Origin: Telopea speciosissima
Lineage: Eukaryota; Streptophyta; Magnoliopsida; Proteales; Proteaceae
Assembly (NCBI RefSeq): GCF_018873765.1
Contig: NC_057920.1
Location: forward strand, 12,351,307 to 12,415,306
Reading direction: 5' to 3'
Length of the DNA: 64,000 bases
Made by a program: the position numbers and the translations under genes
Notes under the pieces: model-generated
Database searches by the model: none
What the model was told of the DNA's origin: nothing
What the model saw: the letters and a program-made list of their open reading frames with translations, nothing else
Part shown: positions 1-11,119 of the stretch, piece after piece
How positions within the stretch are numbered: position 1 is the first letter of the stretch
Layout: each line of letters begins with the position of its first letter

Positions 1-240
1 TTACTACACTTTTGGTTTTTAGCAATGTTTTACCATATTAAGATTTATGGAATTTTTAGATCGGAGAAAAACCCCAACATTGAAAAGTTGAAAATTGGAC
101 CTACCACCGAAAATCCAGTTTTTGTTCTTGAACCGGGGGGGTGTGAGGGTGGGATTGACCTTTTATCCTTTTGGAATTTGATTTTTTAACTATTTTGATT
201 GGATTCAAATAGGGGGATTTGCTTATTTATGAATAATATC

Positions 241-1527
241 TTAAGTAAATGAAATACCAAATATAAAAACATTTACTGAAATGATATTTGGCATAAATAA
301 GTGTCTGTCTTGACAACTATGATTCTCAGTACACTGTGCGTACACTAGTAAACTTGGGTAAAAAACCACAAGTTCATGCAATGTGTTTAGAATGTCAAAA
401 TAAGCTGTATACAAAAATTCAGATAAAAAAAAACATTTCTGGGCCTCAAAACCACCAGCTCGAGTTGGCTGGGAAAAAACCACAAGTTTTGACCAGGTTT
501 CGACCATATCTCGGTTTCTGGTTGGTTGAAACTCGAGTTTTAGAACCTTGCTCTCAACCACCGCTTTATCTTCCACTGTTTCAGCTTTGTCTACTTTGAT
601 CTCTTCAATGTAGACCACTTCAGTAGAATCTTCCACATGTTGACCTTCCATCTTTGAAGCTTCAAGCACTGTGTTTTCTTTTTCATCCCAATTCACTATG
701 ATCACTTCAGCTTTATCTTCAACTGGTGCTCTCTCAATTTCCTTTGGCAATGTAAATTTGCATTCAGCCTTTGATTTAACATTGTTGATGTCAGATTTCC
801 AACAATCTTCAACTTGCAAACTGAATCTCATTGATGGAGGCTTCAAGTTGTCTTCAGCTTTGGAGGCCTTTTGGTGATGATGTTGTCGAAGGAAAATTAA
901 TTTACCTTGCTGTAGAGCTTTGAACGTCCATGGTAAATATTTGTCACTTAGTTCTTGCTTCATCTCTACCCATGTAACGAGGGCTCTACCATGGTATTCA
1001 AGATCATTCATATGGGTTCTCCACCACTTATGTGCTAATCCCACTAGCTTAGTGCAAGTTAGTCTCATCTATTTAAAAAACTCAGATAAATAATACCAAT
1101 CAAAATAATTATCCAAAGCAGATAACCAATCATAAAATACATGTGGATCATGTCTGCCATCGTATTCCTTCAACTCGAGATTAACGTTGTGTGTATCATC
1201 AAAATGTCGATGAGGAGTACCAGTATCTCCATTAAAATAGGATCTCACATGTTCTTCAAAAGTTGGCCTAGCCTCTAGGGTTCTAGGCTGTTCCCTTTCT
1301 TCTCTGTTCCTTCTGTTAGAGCGATGAATTTGAGACTGTACCTGATATCTGTCTTCTTTGAGTGGTTGGTTAGTTTCCTTTACTGAAGTAATTTGATATC
1401 CCTCAAGTTGTTGCAACCTTTCACTAATAGTTCTTTGTTCAGCCGCTGATTGCTGAAACATCTCAATAACCTTACCCATAGGATCAGGTGGTGCTGGTAG
1501 TATGATTGGATCTTCACCCTCTGCCAT
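241..1527 (-). pseudogene. Broken Gypsy gag polyprotein
   Basis: The reading frame starts at an ATG (MAEGEDPIILPAPPDP) next to the PBS. It includes the retrotransposon gag signature LKEYDGRHDPHVFYDWLSAL, followed by LVGLAHKWWRTH and VEMKQELSDKYLPWTFKALQ, as in plant Ty3/Gypsy gag. An in-frame TAG at 1069-1071 separates the two halves, so no intact gag can be made. Beyond about 880 (lower coordinates) the frame stays open through an acidic Val/Glu/Asp/Lys-rich stretch and a Phe/Thr-rich tail that I cannot match to gag and that may be other repeat DNA. No zinc knuckle is visible. The same gag lineage recurs at 53698-55470. Confidence 0.7.
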
Positions 1528-1528
1528 A

Positions 1529-1540
1529 GCTCTGATACCA
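1529..1540 (-). other. Retrotransposon primer binding site (tRNA-iMet)
   Basis: The minus strand reads TGGTATCAGAGC, the standard plant PBS complementary to the 3' end of initiator tRNA-Met. It directly precedes the gag ATG at 1527, which fixes the orientation of the element and places its 5' LTR at higher coordinates. Confidence 0.7.
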
Positions 1541-2148
1541 ATTTTATGTAGTCCTGGATTGAATATAATCCAACTAGAAGCCAAAACCAGGATCTGTTTT
1601 TCAAGGGAGATTCAGTTAGAGTTACATTAATGGAAAGATCAAATTTAGGGTTAGGGTTTAGTGGGATCTAGAGTTTGATGTTAGGGTTAGGGTAACTTGA
1701 TGTAGGAGAGTCTTTCAGTGAAGGTCTCGTTAACAAATAACCAGTCTAAGACTGCTGGACAGAATCGGCAACAAGTATGGTTGAGTTAGACCGTTAGGGT
1801 TAGGCTTTGGAAGATGGGAATTGCGGGTTTAGGGTTAAAGGCTGGGCAGAATTGGTGCAGGTTTGGATCGAGTTCTGTATGGAGGTGGAGAAGCACTCGA
1901 ACTAGGTTTGTACTTGTTAATGGCAGCAAACTGAAATAAAACCTTCAAACTTGAAGAACAGCAGTAGAGGATGCAATAAAGTAACCAAACGATCCACCCG
2001 CCCTTCCCACCGTAAGGTGTCAATCGGATCAAACGCCGAATCCTTCAACTTTGATCAAACACAAGACAAAAATCTTCAATGGAGAAGAAGAGCAACAAGA
2101 AGGTTTTCGTTAATCAAAATTTGTGTCCAATGTTTGCCCCCCTTACAA

Positions 2149-2157
2149 CCTTATATA
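2149..2157 (-). promoter_or_regulatory. Putative LTR TATA box
   Basis: The minus strand reads TATATAAGG about 600 bp upstream of the PBS. This is a plausible U3 promoter for the Gypsy element. There is no other support than the motif and its position. Confidence 0.3.
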
Positions 2158-2814
2158 AAAGACTCAAAAATAGATTCCTACACTAAAAAAGAAAGGCCCA
2201 ACCCAATCCTTAACTTATTAGATAACCTAAACTGACTAGGAAATTGAAATACTGAAGGAAATAGACTCAAAACATGGCTGGACTTATAGAATCCTAATCC
2301 AGCGCAACTTATATTGCTTAAAAAGCGAATAAAGAAAACTACTAAAATCACTTAAATTGAACCACTTGTTGGACCAGCTTGGACTCTGTTCAATTTAAAA
2401 ACAAAAGACTTCAAAAATAAAACAAAGTATGGAAACTAATCCCATATGAAATCTTATTACCCATAGTTTAGGCCCATAAAAGTAGTCTATTACATTGAAA
2501 ACCCATGGGGATCAAAGGCCCAACATGTATATAACCCAACCCTAGACTTATTCCCATTAAAATAAGCCTCTTTTGGCGACGTAGCTGCATCAACCACTCT
2601 TTCAAAGACAGAACTATGGCATGGTTCTCCTTGACTGAGTAAAGAAGCCTCGAAGTGAACTTCTAAAACACCCATCTTCTTTTTCTCTTTCTGTGCTGCG
2701 CATTAAAGGTTCTTTAGTTATATTTTTTCCCCTGCAAAATCGGTTTATTTTTTTTTTGAATAAATTTCTTGTTTCAGAATTTCCTTTGCTTCTTTGTCTT
2801 TGTTGTATGATCAG

Positions 2815-4921
2815 GCTGCAATGAGTAAGGTTCATGATGGAGCTCAAAAAGATGATCTTTTATTTGATCATTTTAGTGATAAGGAAGACTTGTGGTTTGA
2901 CTTCATGGCTGATACTGGGGATGGAGGAAACCCAGCATATACTGTGGCCCGGTTACTTGCTCAGCCCTCCATTCGTGTCAATTCCGGCAATTCTATGTGT
3001 GCCCTACCACGTGGAGATTTACTTCTTATAGGCGGGGATCTTGCGTGAGTTGGACTTCTGCTTCTTTGTTATGGTTTTTAATTAAATTAAAAGGAACAAA
3101 TTATCCAAACTGATGTCTAATTCATAGTTGTCAAGGCGTCGCCTAGGTGACCGCCTTGGCATCCAAGTGCCTTGACAACTAGTGTCGCCTTGGTCACCTT
3201 GTTGTTGTCATCTTGCGTCCAGGACCCTCCAACGTCTTGGGTCGCCTAGACGCTATGACAACTATGGTCTAATTGTTCAGCAACTATTGAGAAACAGGTA
3301 TCTGTGTAATTTTCTTCATCTATCACAAAATTTCGCATGCTTTTTTGGGTTTGCCTTGTCTTGGGTGAAATACTTTGGCTCCTTGTTGCTAAACTGCCAT
3401 AACTAATTTTTTTCTTTAACTAATTATAATTTCTCTATCTGCTACAGGAATTCTAGGTTACCAATCTGCCATTTCTGATTTCTTGTTTCTCTGCTTTCTT
3501 TTCGATGAAAGCATTCAAACATATCATCAAATTATGTTCAACAAAACAATACATTTCTTTTAGTTCAGTAGTTTCAGGGCCCCACCATGAGGTCAAACCT
3601 TTGATAAAAACTGATTTATGTGTCGATAGGTATAGTGTTGATCACAGATTTATCAAATCAAATATTTTATTTAACCCCTTTTTGTTGCAACTTCTTAAAT
3701 CAACCACACTCTTATTTTCTTTGCTTCATGGGAAAGCTGGTTAAGTGGTCTGAATCAGTTGAACTTGAAGCCTTGTTATCTAGCTTCTGATTTACTTTTG
3801 TTTTTCTCACTCTCCTCTCCCAAAACTCTGCATATACATAATTTGATTAGGTTGTTGAGGTTTTGCTGATATGGGATCATGCCTTTCTTTCCTCGAGTTT
3901 TAGATCAATGTATGAGGCAGTGTGATGAACATTTTCCTCCTTGTTAATTAAAGTTGGGGGAGGGGGTTTCTAGATGATGTTCCATTAACTTGCTTGTGTA
4001 AGAACATATACTTTATTGGTGGCCTAGCTGATATGGGATCATGACTTTATTTCCTCGAGTTTTAGATCAAAATAGGAGACACTGTGATGAACATTTTCCT
4101 CTTTGTTAATTAAACTTGGGGGAGAGGTTTCTAGATGATGCTCCATTAACTTGCTTGTGTAAGAACATATACTTTTTTAGTGGTCTATATCTCAGCTCTT
4201 ACTCAATATTTGGACTTATGGGGTTATGTTATTTTCTTCTAGTAGAATGAACGTAAGTTATAATTTGAACTTATCTTGCATAATCTTGCCAATTTATTGC
4301 CCAAGCAGGCGGTTTTGACTTTTGAGGTCTTTTTTTTTGGGCTAGCCGGCTAGGTCACCTTGTTAGGCTGTTATCTGTGGTGCATGCTTTTTAGTAATTT
4401 CATCTATATCAGTATTTTCTTTTCTTGTGAGAAAATGGAAAATAGGCAGCAGGCAGGGAAGAACCTATAGTGACGATGCTTTCAAGAATCATCTGATGCT
4501 CTGCACATCTGCTCCATGTGTTTGTGTTTGTGGCAGCGAGGGCTAAAAAGAATCTTTTCCTAGGGGAATATTTGTCTGTGGGAAGCTAGTTATATAAGGC
4601 TGATACGGTGAAAACTGATTTTGTGGGCCTGCAACTCTGTAAAAGATGATATACAAACAAAGGAGCATCTATACAGTCCCCGAAGACAACTGCCTAGCGC
4701 AGTTGGTGTAGTGTGGTGCAGTAAAGGCCATGTTCACCAGGAGGTCTCGGGTTCGGGCCTCCTGGTCCTCACTTCCCTTCCCCCCACCATAAAGTAGGTA
4801 GTAACCCATCAAATAAATAAATAAAGAATACAAGTCATGTGAATGAGCAAGTTTGCACCACTAGGATTTCCCTTGAGAGCTCTCTCCTGTAGTCAAGAAC
4901 AAAATGGATTGCAAAAATATG

Positions 4922-4955
<34 letters not shown>

Positions 4956-7900
4956 GTCTATATACATGTTTGCACTTTGTTTTCCGTAAAAACAAGAAAT
5001 AGCTGATTATTTGGTCCAGATTTTCTAATCAGATGCAACTTATGCTGAAGTAGTAACTAAATGTTTTCTTCTAGTTCCCTGCCTTCTGGAAAGAAGAATG
5101 GCCTACTGAAACATTTATGGTTGAGAAAATGAAGCGCAGCTTCCATGGTAATTTAGTTGTATTTTCCAGTTGTTTTTGTTGTTTTTGTTGTTTATGGGTA
5201 CATAATCTGTCAGATTTGTTGGGAAAGATGGAAAACAGTTGCTATCGTAATTAGTTGTATTGTTCTGTTGGAAAAATTAAATTCTCCATTATTTTACAGG
5301 TACCCTAATCCTTCAGCATTCACATATGAGAATCGGTTTTTTCGTCCTTTCGAATATGCTTTCCAGCCTCCACCTTGTTATAAACCAGAGCATGTTGCTG
5401 TGAACAAGCCTGAGTTACCTTGTGCAGAATCTGAACCAATTCAAAATGATGGACCACAGTGTTTTGTGATTCCTGGAAATCATGGTTAGTGCTAATGCTT
5501 GCCAAACTTTCTTGAACAGTTAGAATTCTTGGTTGTAACAGACGAAAAAAAAGTTAATGGGTTGAGTTTTATTTCAATATACAATTTTGTTATTATTATA
5601 ATTAATTTGCAGACCAGATCCAGTGTTTTTGTTGTAAAGAATGTTAACGTGATCCTTACATGAGTTTAAGTGTTCTTTTCTACAGACTGGTTTGATGGGC
5701 TTCACACTTTTATGAGGCACATATGCCATCGAAGCTGGTTAGGTGGTTGGTTGCTGCCCCAAAAGAAAAGTTACTTTGCCCTGCAACTGCCTAAAGGATG
5801 GTGGGTGTTTGGTCTTGATCAAGCTCTCCATGGTGACATTGATGTGTATCAATTCAAGTTCTTCTCAGAATTAACTAAAGACAAGGTACTATTTGTGATT
5901 CTGCACCATTCACAGAATCTAGCTACCTTGAATGACTGTTATATGTTTAACACAATTTAGTGACACAGGATGGATTTTCTTTAATGCTCTGTAATATTGG
6001 CTGCTTGTTTCTGGTATTGTATCATTTACTCAAGGGAGTTCTTTCTAGTAGTTGCTTTGTATTTGTTTCGTAAAGGATATGAACATTTACTAATTATCCA
6101 TTTTCCATGAGGAGTCATTTCTGGTGTTGTAAAACTATAAAGCATTAGTTGCAAGAAGAAGTTTGCGGCTCAGAATGTAGTTCAGTTCTGATTATTCTTT
6201 GGAGTGGAGAAATTTCTGCATTCTAGAAATCATGAATTTGCTTGTTGCAATCATGCTGGATCTATTATGTTCATAGTATATTCCTCAAGGAAGTCCATTT
6301 CACTTTCAGAAGTTTTTAGTCAATGTCAGATTGCATTTCACTGTCACTTTTGTCACACTTCAATTATTTTGAATATCAGTACTTGATGTCATGTGTGATG
6401 TACCTCCTTTAATGTCAATGCTCAGCCTGAGAAACTAAATCTCTTGATGTCTATGATTATTTGCTTAGGCTGTGTTTGCTATGCATTCTCGGTATAGATT
6501 CTGGGTTTACAAAATATTATGAAACCCGATTCTTCTCTATTTTCTCGCTTCGGAATGCATTCTAGACCCAGAATCTATTCAAAGATTGCATACCAAACAC
6601 ATCTTTAGTTTCTGGTGAGGTAACTTCACAGAGTTGATCATGTAGTTTGTCTGGATCATATGGATTATAAAACATTTTTAGTTTTTTCCAGGTTGGGGAG
6701 AATGACTCTGTAATCATTTTAACACATGAACCAAATTGGCTACTTGATTGGTACTGGAATGATGTCTCTGGGAAGAATGTCTCTCATTTAATTCGTGATT
6801 ATCTAAAGGGAAGGTGTAAGCTCCAAATGGCTGGAGACTTGCACCATTACTTGCGTCATTCTTCTGTTTCTTCAGATAAACCAGTCTATGTACAACATTT
6901 ACTTGTCAATGGTTGTGGTGGGGCTTTTTTACATCCTACTCATGTTTTTAGTAGTTTCAAAAGGCTTTATGGGACTTCGTATGAAAGCAAGGCGGCTTAT
7001 CCATCTATTGAGGATTCCAGCAGGGTGAGTTTCTAAGTTTGATTCTTGCACTTCAGTTGTTGCAAACTAGTCAACAATAAAAGTTCTCCATATGTATTTT
7101 TTGGTGTCATAATGGTCGATCTGAGCCAGCGCAACGGTAAGGTCTCCATTGCGACCTGCTGGTTGCAGGTTAGAATCAGGAAACAGCCTCTCTGTGAAGT
7201 GGGGGGTGCTAAGGCTGTGTATATCTACTCCTCCCCAGACCCTGCAGTGGCAGGAGCCTCATGCACTGGGTACGCCCTTTTATAATGGTCAATCTGACAT
7301 ACTTGTGAATTTGATCCAGATTGCATTAGGAAATATCTTGAAGTTCCGGAAGAAGAACTGGCAGTTTGACTTCATTGGCGGCATCATCTACTTTATACTG
7401 GCTTTTTCTATGTTCCCACAGGTAGTTTTCTGTGGTCCTAGCATTCTCTCCTTTATGAGTGGATTCTGTTGACCTCCTTGATTACATGTACTATGCATGC
7501 CCACACCCCCCCCCCTCCTCTTCACACATACACATTCTAGGCTTTTTTTTTTTTTTTTGGGGGGGGGGGGGGGGGAAGAGGGGAAATGTTTATTAGAGAT
7601 AATTAACAACTTAATTTGTTCTTTCCAGTGTCGGCTTGACCACATCTTGAAGGATGATTCGTTTTCTGGTCACTTGAAGACTTTCTTTAGCACAGTGTGG
7701 GATGCTTTAATATACATGCTGGGAAATTCATATGTGTCTTCAGCTGGAACTCTGTTATTACTTATGGCAGCATTTTGTTTCGTCCCTTCCAAAGTGTCGC
7801 GGAAGAAACGGGCAATAATTGGAATGGTTCATGGTTTTTCTCACACAGCTGCAGCACTAATTCTCATGTTGTTGCTGGAACTGGGGGTTGAGACATGTAT

Positions 7901-9670
7901 CCGCCATCAGCTGCTAGCAACTTCAGGTCTGCTTTTTCTTTCTTCCCTCTTCCTCCTCCCTCGTTTGGTTGCATAGAACTATTAAAATGGTTGCCGACGC
8001 CGAGTGATAGCCAGATCGAATTCATAGTTATATGCACCAAGCATGTAGGTAGTGGCATAAATAATGTGTCTGAGATCTGTTTTGATTCCGTGTACAAATT
8101 AAGCTATTGAAACAAGTTTGAGGGTATCTAGATAAAAGTGAGCTATTAATATTTGAATTGCTTTGATGGAAGAGTCGTTAATCACTGGATTGCTTAGGTT
8201 GGAAATGCAGTTTATGAAAAATTAGGGGCATTAACCCTAACCTTGATGATTAGTTATATTTGTTGGACTGAGTTGATATGCAGTGTCCAAAATTGTTAAT
8301 TGAGGGTAGTTAATATGCAAATGTAATCATTGAAATTAACTCATTATCTTAGAAAAAGATGCTAAAATAGGTAACTGGCAACTGGGGCTTTGAATATTTA
8401 CGATTGAGTTTAACTTGTCTATTTTTAGGATATCACACATTATATGAATGGTATCGATCGGTGGAGAGTGAGCACTTCCCCGACCCAACTGGCCTCCGAG
8501 CTCGTATAGAACAGTGGACGTTTGGCCTTTACCCAGCTTGTATAAAGTATCTCATGTCTGCATTTGATGTTCCAGAGGTGAGAAATGCTCTCTAATTCCA
8601 AAAAAAAAAAAAAAAAAACTCTCTTGGGTACTTTTCCATTTATCACAATTGAACATATGCTGAATATTTTCAGGTTATGGCTGTCACCAGGAGTAGCATC
8701 TGCAAGAACGGGATGGAATCACTGTCACGTGGAGGTGCTATCATTTACTATGCGTCTGTCTTCCTCTATTTCTGGGTTTTCTCAACCCCTGTTGTATCCC
8801 TGGTGTTTGGGAGTTACTTGTATATCTGCATCAACTGGTTTCACATACACTTCGATGAAGCTTTTTCGTCACTCCGCATTGCAAATTATAAGGCCTTCAC
8901 TCGCTTCCACATTACCCGTGATGGTGACCTTGAAGTATTCACCCTTGCAGTTGATAAGGTATGAGACTACCTTGGCTAAAGAGATGGCAATTTTGTGAAA
9001 CTGCAGTTAACAATTTTCCATTGAGTTCTGTTCCTTTCACAAGGATTCACTCTGTCCAAACCCTGTCAGTTGGGTTCGGATGCCTTCTTTGTATATCAGG
9101 GACCATAGGTGGAGATTTGGGTAGAGTGTGAACAAGCAGCAAATGAGAAAGCTACTTGTTACCATCTTTTCATGTGTCATGGAGATAGAGGTTGGGTAAC
9201 TAAAATGGGTGGTTGTTACTGGGTTGAACCCTGGTCACTGGATCTCTAACTCAATTTAGTTCAACACTGGCCATTGGTGGAAATGATTTCTCCAACTGAT
9301 CCCTGAGAAGAATAGTTTCAGAATGTGTTTGGTCCTATTAGTCATCCTTGGTAAATGAAGACTCAAATTCAAAATCTGTTTTTTAGGGACTATGTAGCCA
9401 ATTCGGTTTCTAATTTTGTTAATTTTTTTCTCCTTTTTCTTTGGGAGGCATTATTGATTCTTTGATTTGCAGGTGCCAAAGGAATGGAGACTGGATCCGG
9501 AGTGGGACAAGGAAGTAAAACAGCAGCAACCGAGTCATCTTAGGAAGTTCCCTAGCAAGTGGAGTGCTGCTGCTGCTCAACAGGACCCACTTGCTACTGT
9601 TCGGATTGTTGACCATTTTGTAATTGATAGAACGGATCCTAGGAACCCCAATTCTGAGGCAAGCAAATAA
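2815..9670 (+). CDS. Calcineurin-like metallophosphoesterase, multi-pass membrane protein (5' end missing)
   Basis: Exons: 2815-3044, 5300-5484, 5686-5885, 6692-7024, 7320-7421, 7629-7926, 8429-8577, 8674-8958, 9473-9670. All have AG/GT borders and join in frame to 659 codons plus TAA. Metal-site motifs appear in family order: FMADTGDGG (residues 30-38), GGDLAYPN (about 72-79), GNHDWFD (136-142), THEPNW (216-221) and GDLHHY (253-258). Hydrophobic segments lie near 334-350, 386-403, 412-435 and 520-558, so the catalytic part is tethered to a membrane. From memory, plant homologues have about 1,000 residues with a further multi-pass N-terminus. The first exon here opens after a splice acceptor (AG at 2813-2814), and no preceding exon is visible at 1-2800, so the 5' exons are presumably outside the window. 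The substrate is unknown. AATAAA signals lie near 10.1-10.2 kb. Confidence 0.9.
3124..3265. mobile_element. MITE-like foldback, ATAGTTGTCA family copy 1
   Basis: The ends are ATAGTTGTCA and TGACAACTAT, a perfect 10-bp inverted repeat. The interior is rich in CGCCTAGG and CGCCTTGG motifs that are themselves inverted. It lies in the intron after the first visible phosphoesterase exon. Related copies are at 49939-50269 and 58486-58594. Confidence 0.6.
3865..4186. repeat. Tandem duplication, two copies of about 162 bp
   Basis: Copy 1 starts at 3865 and copy 2 at 4027, both with GCTGATATGGGATCAT. They share long identical stretches such as TCCTCGAGTTTTAGATCA and CTTGCTTGTGTAAGAACATA. The copies are intronic and have diverged by substitutions and small indels. 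Confidence 0.75.
4688..4830 (+). mobile_element. tRNA-derived SINE
   Basis: A tRNA-like head has an A-box-like stretch (TAGCGCAGTTGGT, near 4693) and a B-box-like GGTTCGGGCC (near 4748). It is followed by a short body and an AAATAAATAAATAAA tail ending near 4828. This is the layout of a plant SINE. I could not find a clear target-site duplication. It lies in a phosphoesterase intron. Confidence 0.55.
4923..4953. repeat. (CT)n microsatellite
   Basis: An uninterrupted run of about 15 CT units in an intron of the phosphoesterase gene. Confidence 0.9.
6471..6606. mobile_element. MITE-like foldback
   Basis: The ends are near-inverted: GCTGTGTTTGCTATGCAT at the left and TGCATACCAAACACA at the right. 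The interior also pairs around GATTCTGGGT and ACCCAGAATC. Length is about 136 bp, intronic, with no coding capacity. The GTGTTTGGTATGCA type of end is common in small non-autonomous plant DNA transposons. Confidence 0.5.
7125..7281 (+). mobile_element. Au-type SINE with 16-bp target duplication
   Basis: It has a tRNA-like head (GCGCAACGGTAAGG, then GGTTAGAATCAGG at the B-box position) and the body typical of the Au SINE group (ACAGCCTCTCTG, CTCCCCAGACCCTGCAGTGG, CACTGGGTACGCCCTTTT). Flanking copies of ATAATGGTCRATCTGA at 7109-7124 and 7282-7297, with one mismatch, are the target-site duplication. The 3' copy ends 22 bp before the exon at 7320. A 5'-truncated relative is at 51561-51653. Confidence 0.85.
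7543..7575. repeat. Poly-T/poly-G compound homopolymer
   Basis: T(16) is directly followed by G(17), in the intron before the phosphoesterase exon at 7629. The same T-then-G arrangement recurs elsewhere in the window. Confidence 0.9.
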
Positions 9671-10115
9671 TGCTTGTGGTTATTCAGTGATTTGGGCCTT
9701 GAGATCTGTAAACAGCTTTTGTAGCTTTCCATCATTCAAGAGGAAGAAAAAGAAAAGGAAGAGATTAGAAGATTTCTTACGCTCGAGCAAGTTAAATTTT
9801 GTCGTGATCCTTCAAATTCAAGTTCAATCAAATAACCTTTCATGTATTTTTTTCATACACCTTATTGTAGTCCAACTAGGCTGAAACTGGACTCCAAGGT
9901 CTCTTGCCAGCAGAAATCAAGGGCTACAAAGAGGATCTATGGTCTTACATTTGCCCTTCCCAAATCTTGCAATAGTGGGAGCCTTGAACAGACATTTGAT
10001 TACCTCAAAAGTCCCAGTAGTATGAGTAATAGCTCTTTCCTAAGCTACCCATTCTGTGTATTGATTGAATTCGAAGCATTAGTGGATGATTGATCAAACT
10101 GTGATAGAACGTTAG

Positions 10116-10197
10116 AATAAATGTTGAAAACCTGGAAGTAGAATCCTTCCCTCTTGTTGATCTTTTAGTGAATCTGTTACTTCTGAAAAATAATAAA
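10116..10197 (+). terminator. Candidate poly(A) signals of the phosphoesterase gene
   Basis: AATAAA occurs at 10116-10121 and 10192-10197, about 450-530 bp after the stop codon. Either could end the transcript. The sequence shows only the hexamers. The rest of the 9671-11644 interval is AT-rich spacer with the two repeats listed next. Confidence 0.3.
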
Positions 10198-10706
10198 GAT
10201 GGAAAATGAGAAGGCCGTGTATGTCTCTTGGAGCTAACAGTGCTCCTCTTTAGAAGACAAGTCGAGTTTGCCCTATGGATTTCCTACCTCTCTAACTTCA
10301 GACATTACTCTTTCATCTCTCTCGAATTCGCCAACTCTCCATCTCCCTCTAAAGAAGCTGAGATTATAGAGAGAGAAGGTGTGAGTGTGACAGTAGAGAG
10401 AGAGAGAGGGTGTCGTTACTTTCGAATACAGGCCACTAGGACACCTAGGATCAGCCCAGCCAGCACGGCCTTGGGCTTTCAGAGCTTGGCTGGGCTGAGA
10501 GCCTGAGATATCCCAACCCGACCTCAGCCCAATCTGGTTCCACGCCTACTTTTGAGGCCTGACTGGGTGAAGGAGACGCTCAAGCATGAGATCAACCCAA
10601 ACAAATAAATAACAGTTTCAACTTTCAACCAAGGCCCAGAAAATTATGTTCCAGGATGGTACTCAGGCAAGGCCAAAATCAGATGGCTGGTCAAGTGACT
10701 CTGGTC

Positions 10707-10915
10707 CATGGTTTGAGGAATCGGTATCAGATCAGCCGGAACGGCCAATTCATCCACCGATACCGATATCTGACCGATCCTGTATCGGTGGTTCGATACG
10801 GCAGGGGTAAAAATGTAAAAAAATTAAAATTTAAAAATAAAACAGGATCAATACGGCCGATCCAGATCGGTATCGATAGTTACCCGATACCGATACCGCT
10901 TACTAAAACCCTGCT
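10707..10915. repeat. GTATCG-rich palindromic dispersed repeat
   Basis: It opens with CATGGTTTGAGGAATCGG, contains many GTATCGG/CCGATAC motifs on both strands around an A/T-rich centre, and ends near ACTAAAACCCTGCTC. Similar elements are at 18423-18626, 52195-52512, 53335-53432 and 62068-62303. It has no coding capacity. Confidence 0.6.
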
Positions 10916-10970
10916 CTGTCTGGTCTGGGCCAGTTAAGAAAAATCACCCCTTTCCATTTAATTATTTTTA

Positions 10971-11119
10971 GTCTGGGAGTGTGGCCTACACCAGCACCCC
11001 CATGTGTCTGTCTCTCTCCTCAAAACAAGGGGTCAGAGGTATCTTTTCAAATGGAGAGGAGAGAGATAGACTCATGGGAGTGCTGGCATAGACCATACTC
11101 CCGGAAAGAACTTTCTCCC
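10971..11119. mobile_element. Foldback MITE, GTGTGGCCTACACC family copy 1
   Basis: The left arm GGGAGTGTGGCCTACACCAG pairs with the right arm near 11065-11105 (GAGTGCTGGCATAGACCATA). The element lies between the convergent phosphoesterase and sulfotransferase genes. Copies 2 and 3 are at 26210-26374 and 44309-44461. Confidence 0.65.

Larger units (their letters stand above)
1..2300 (-). mobile_element. Gypsy-type LTR retrotransposon, 5' part (LTR, PBS, gag)
   Basis: Read on the minus strand, this stretch has the order of the 5' end of an LTR retrotransposon: an LTR-like region with a TATA box (2149-2157), a primer binding site matching plant initiator tRNA-Met (1529-1540), and a gag reading frame that starts 1 bp after the PBS. 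No protease, reverse transcriptase or integrase sequence follows down to position 1, so pol is lost or lies outside the window. The outer LTR end could not be placed; 2300 is approximate. If the upstream exons of the phosphoesterase gene lie further left, this element is in one of its introns in antisense orientation. Confidence 0.6.

Noticed and set aside
1640-1830. Telomere-like TTAGGG/TTTAGGG words, as in TTTAGGGTTAGGGTTTAG
   Set aside because: Only short, scattered units inside the LTR region of the Gypsy element; not a telomere tract.
4688-4760. Possible tRNA gene
   Set aside because: A and B boxes are present, but the arms do not pair as a cloverleaf and an A-rich tail follows, so it is a SINE head.
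7497-7976. 159-codon open frame starting in a C-rich and G-rich repeat
   Set aside because: It reads through intron sequence into the true exon at 7629; the start is an artefact.
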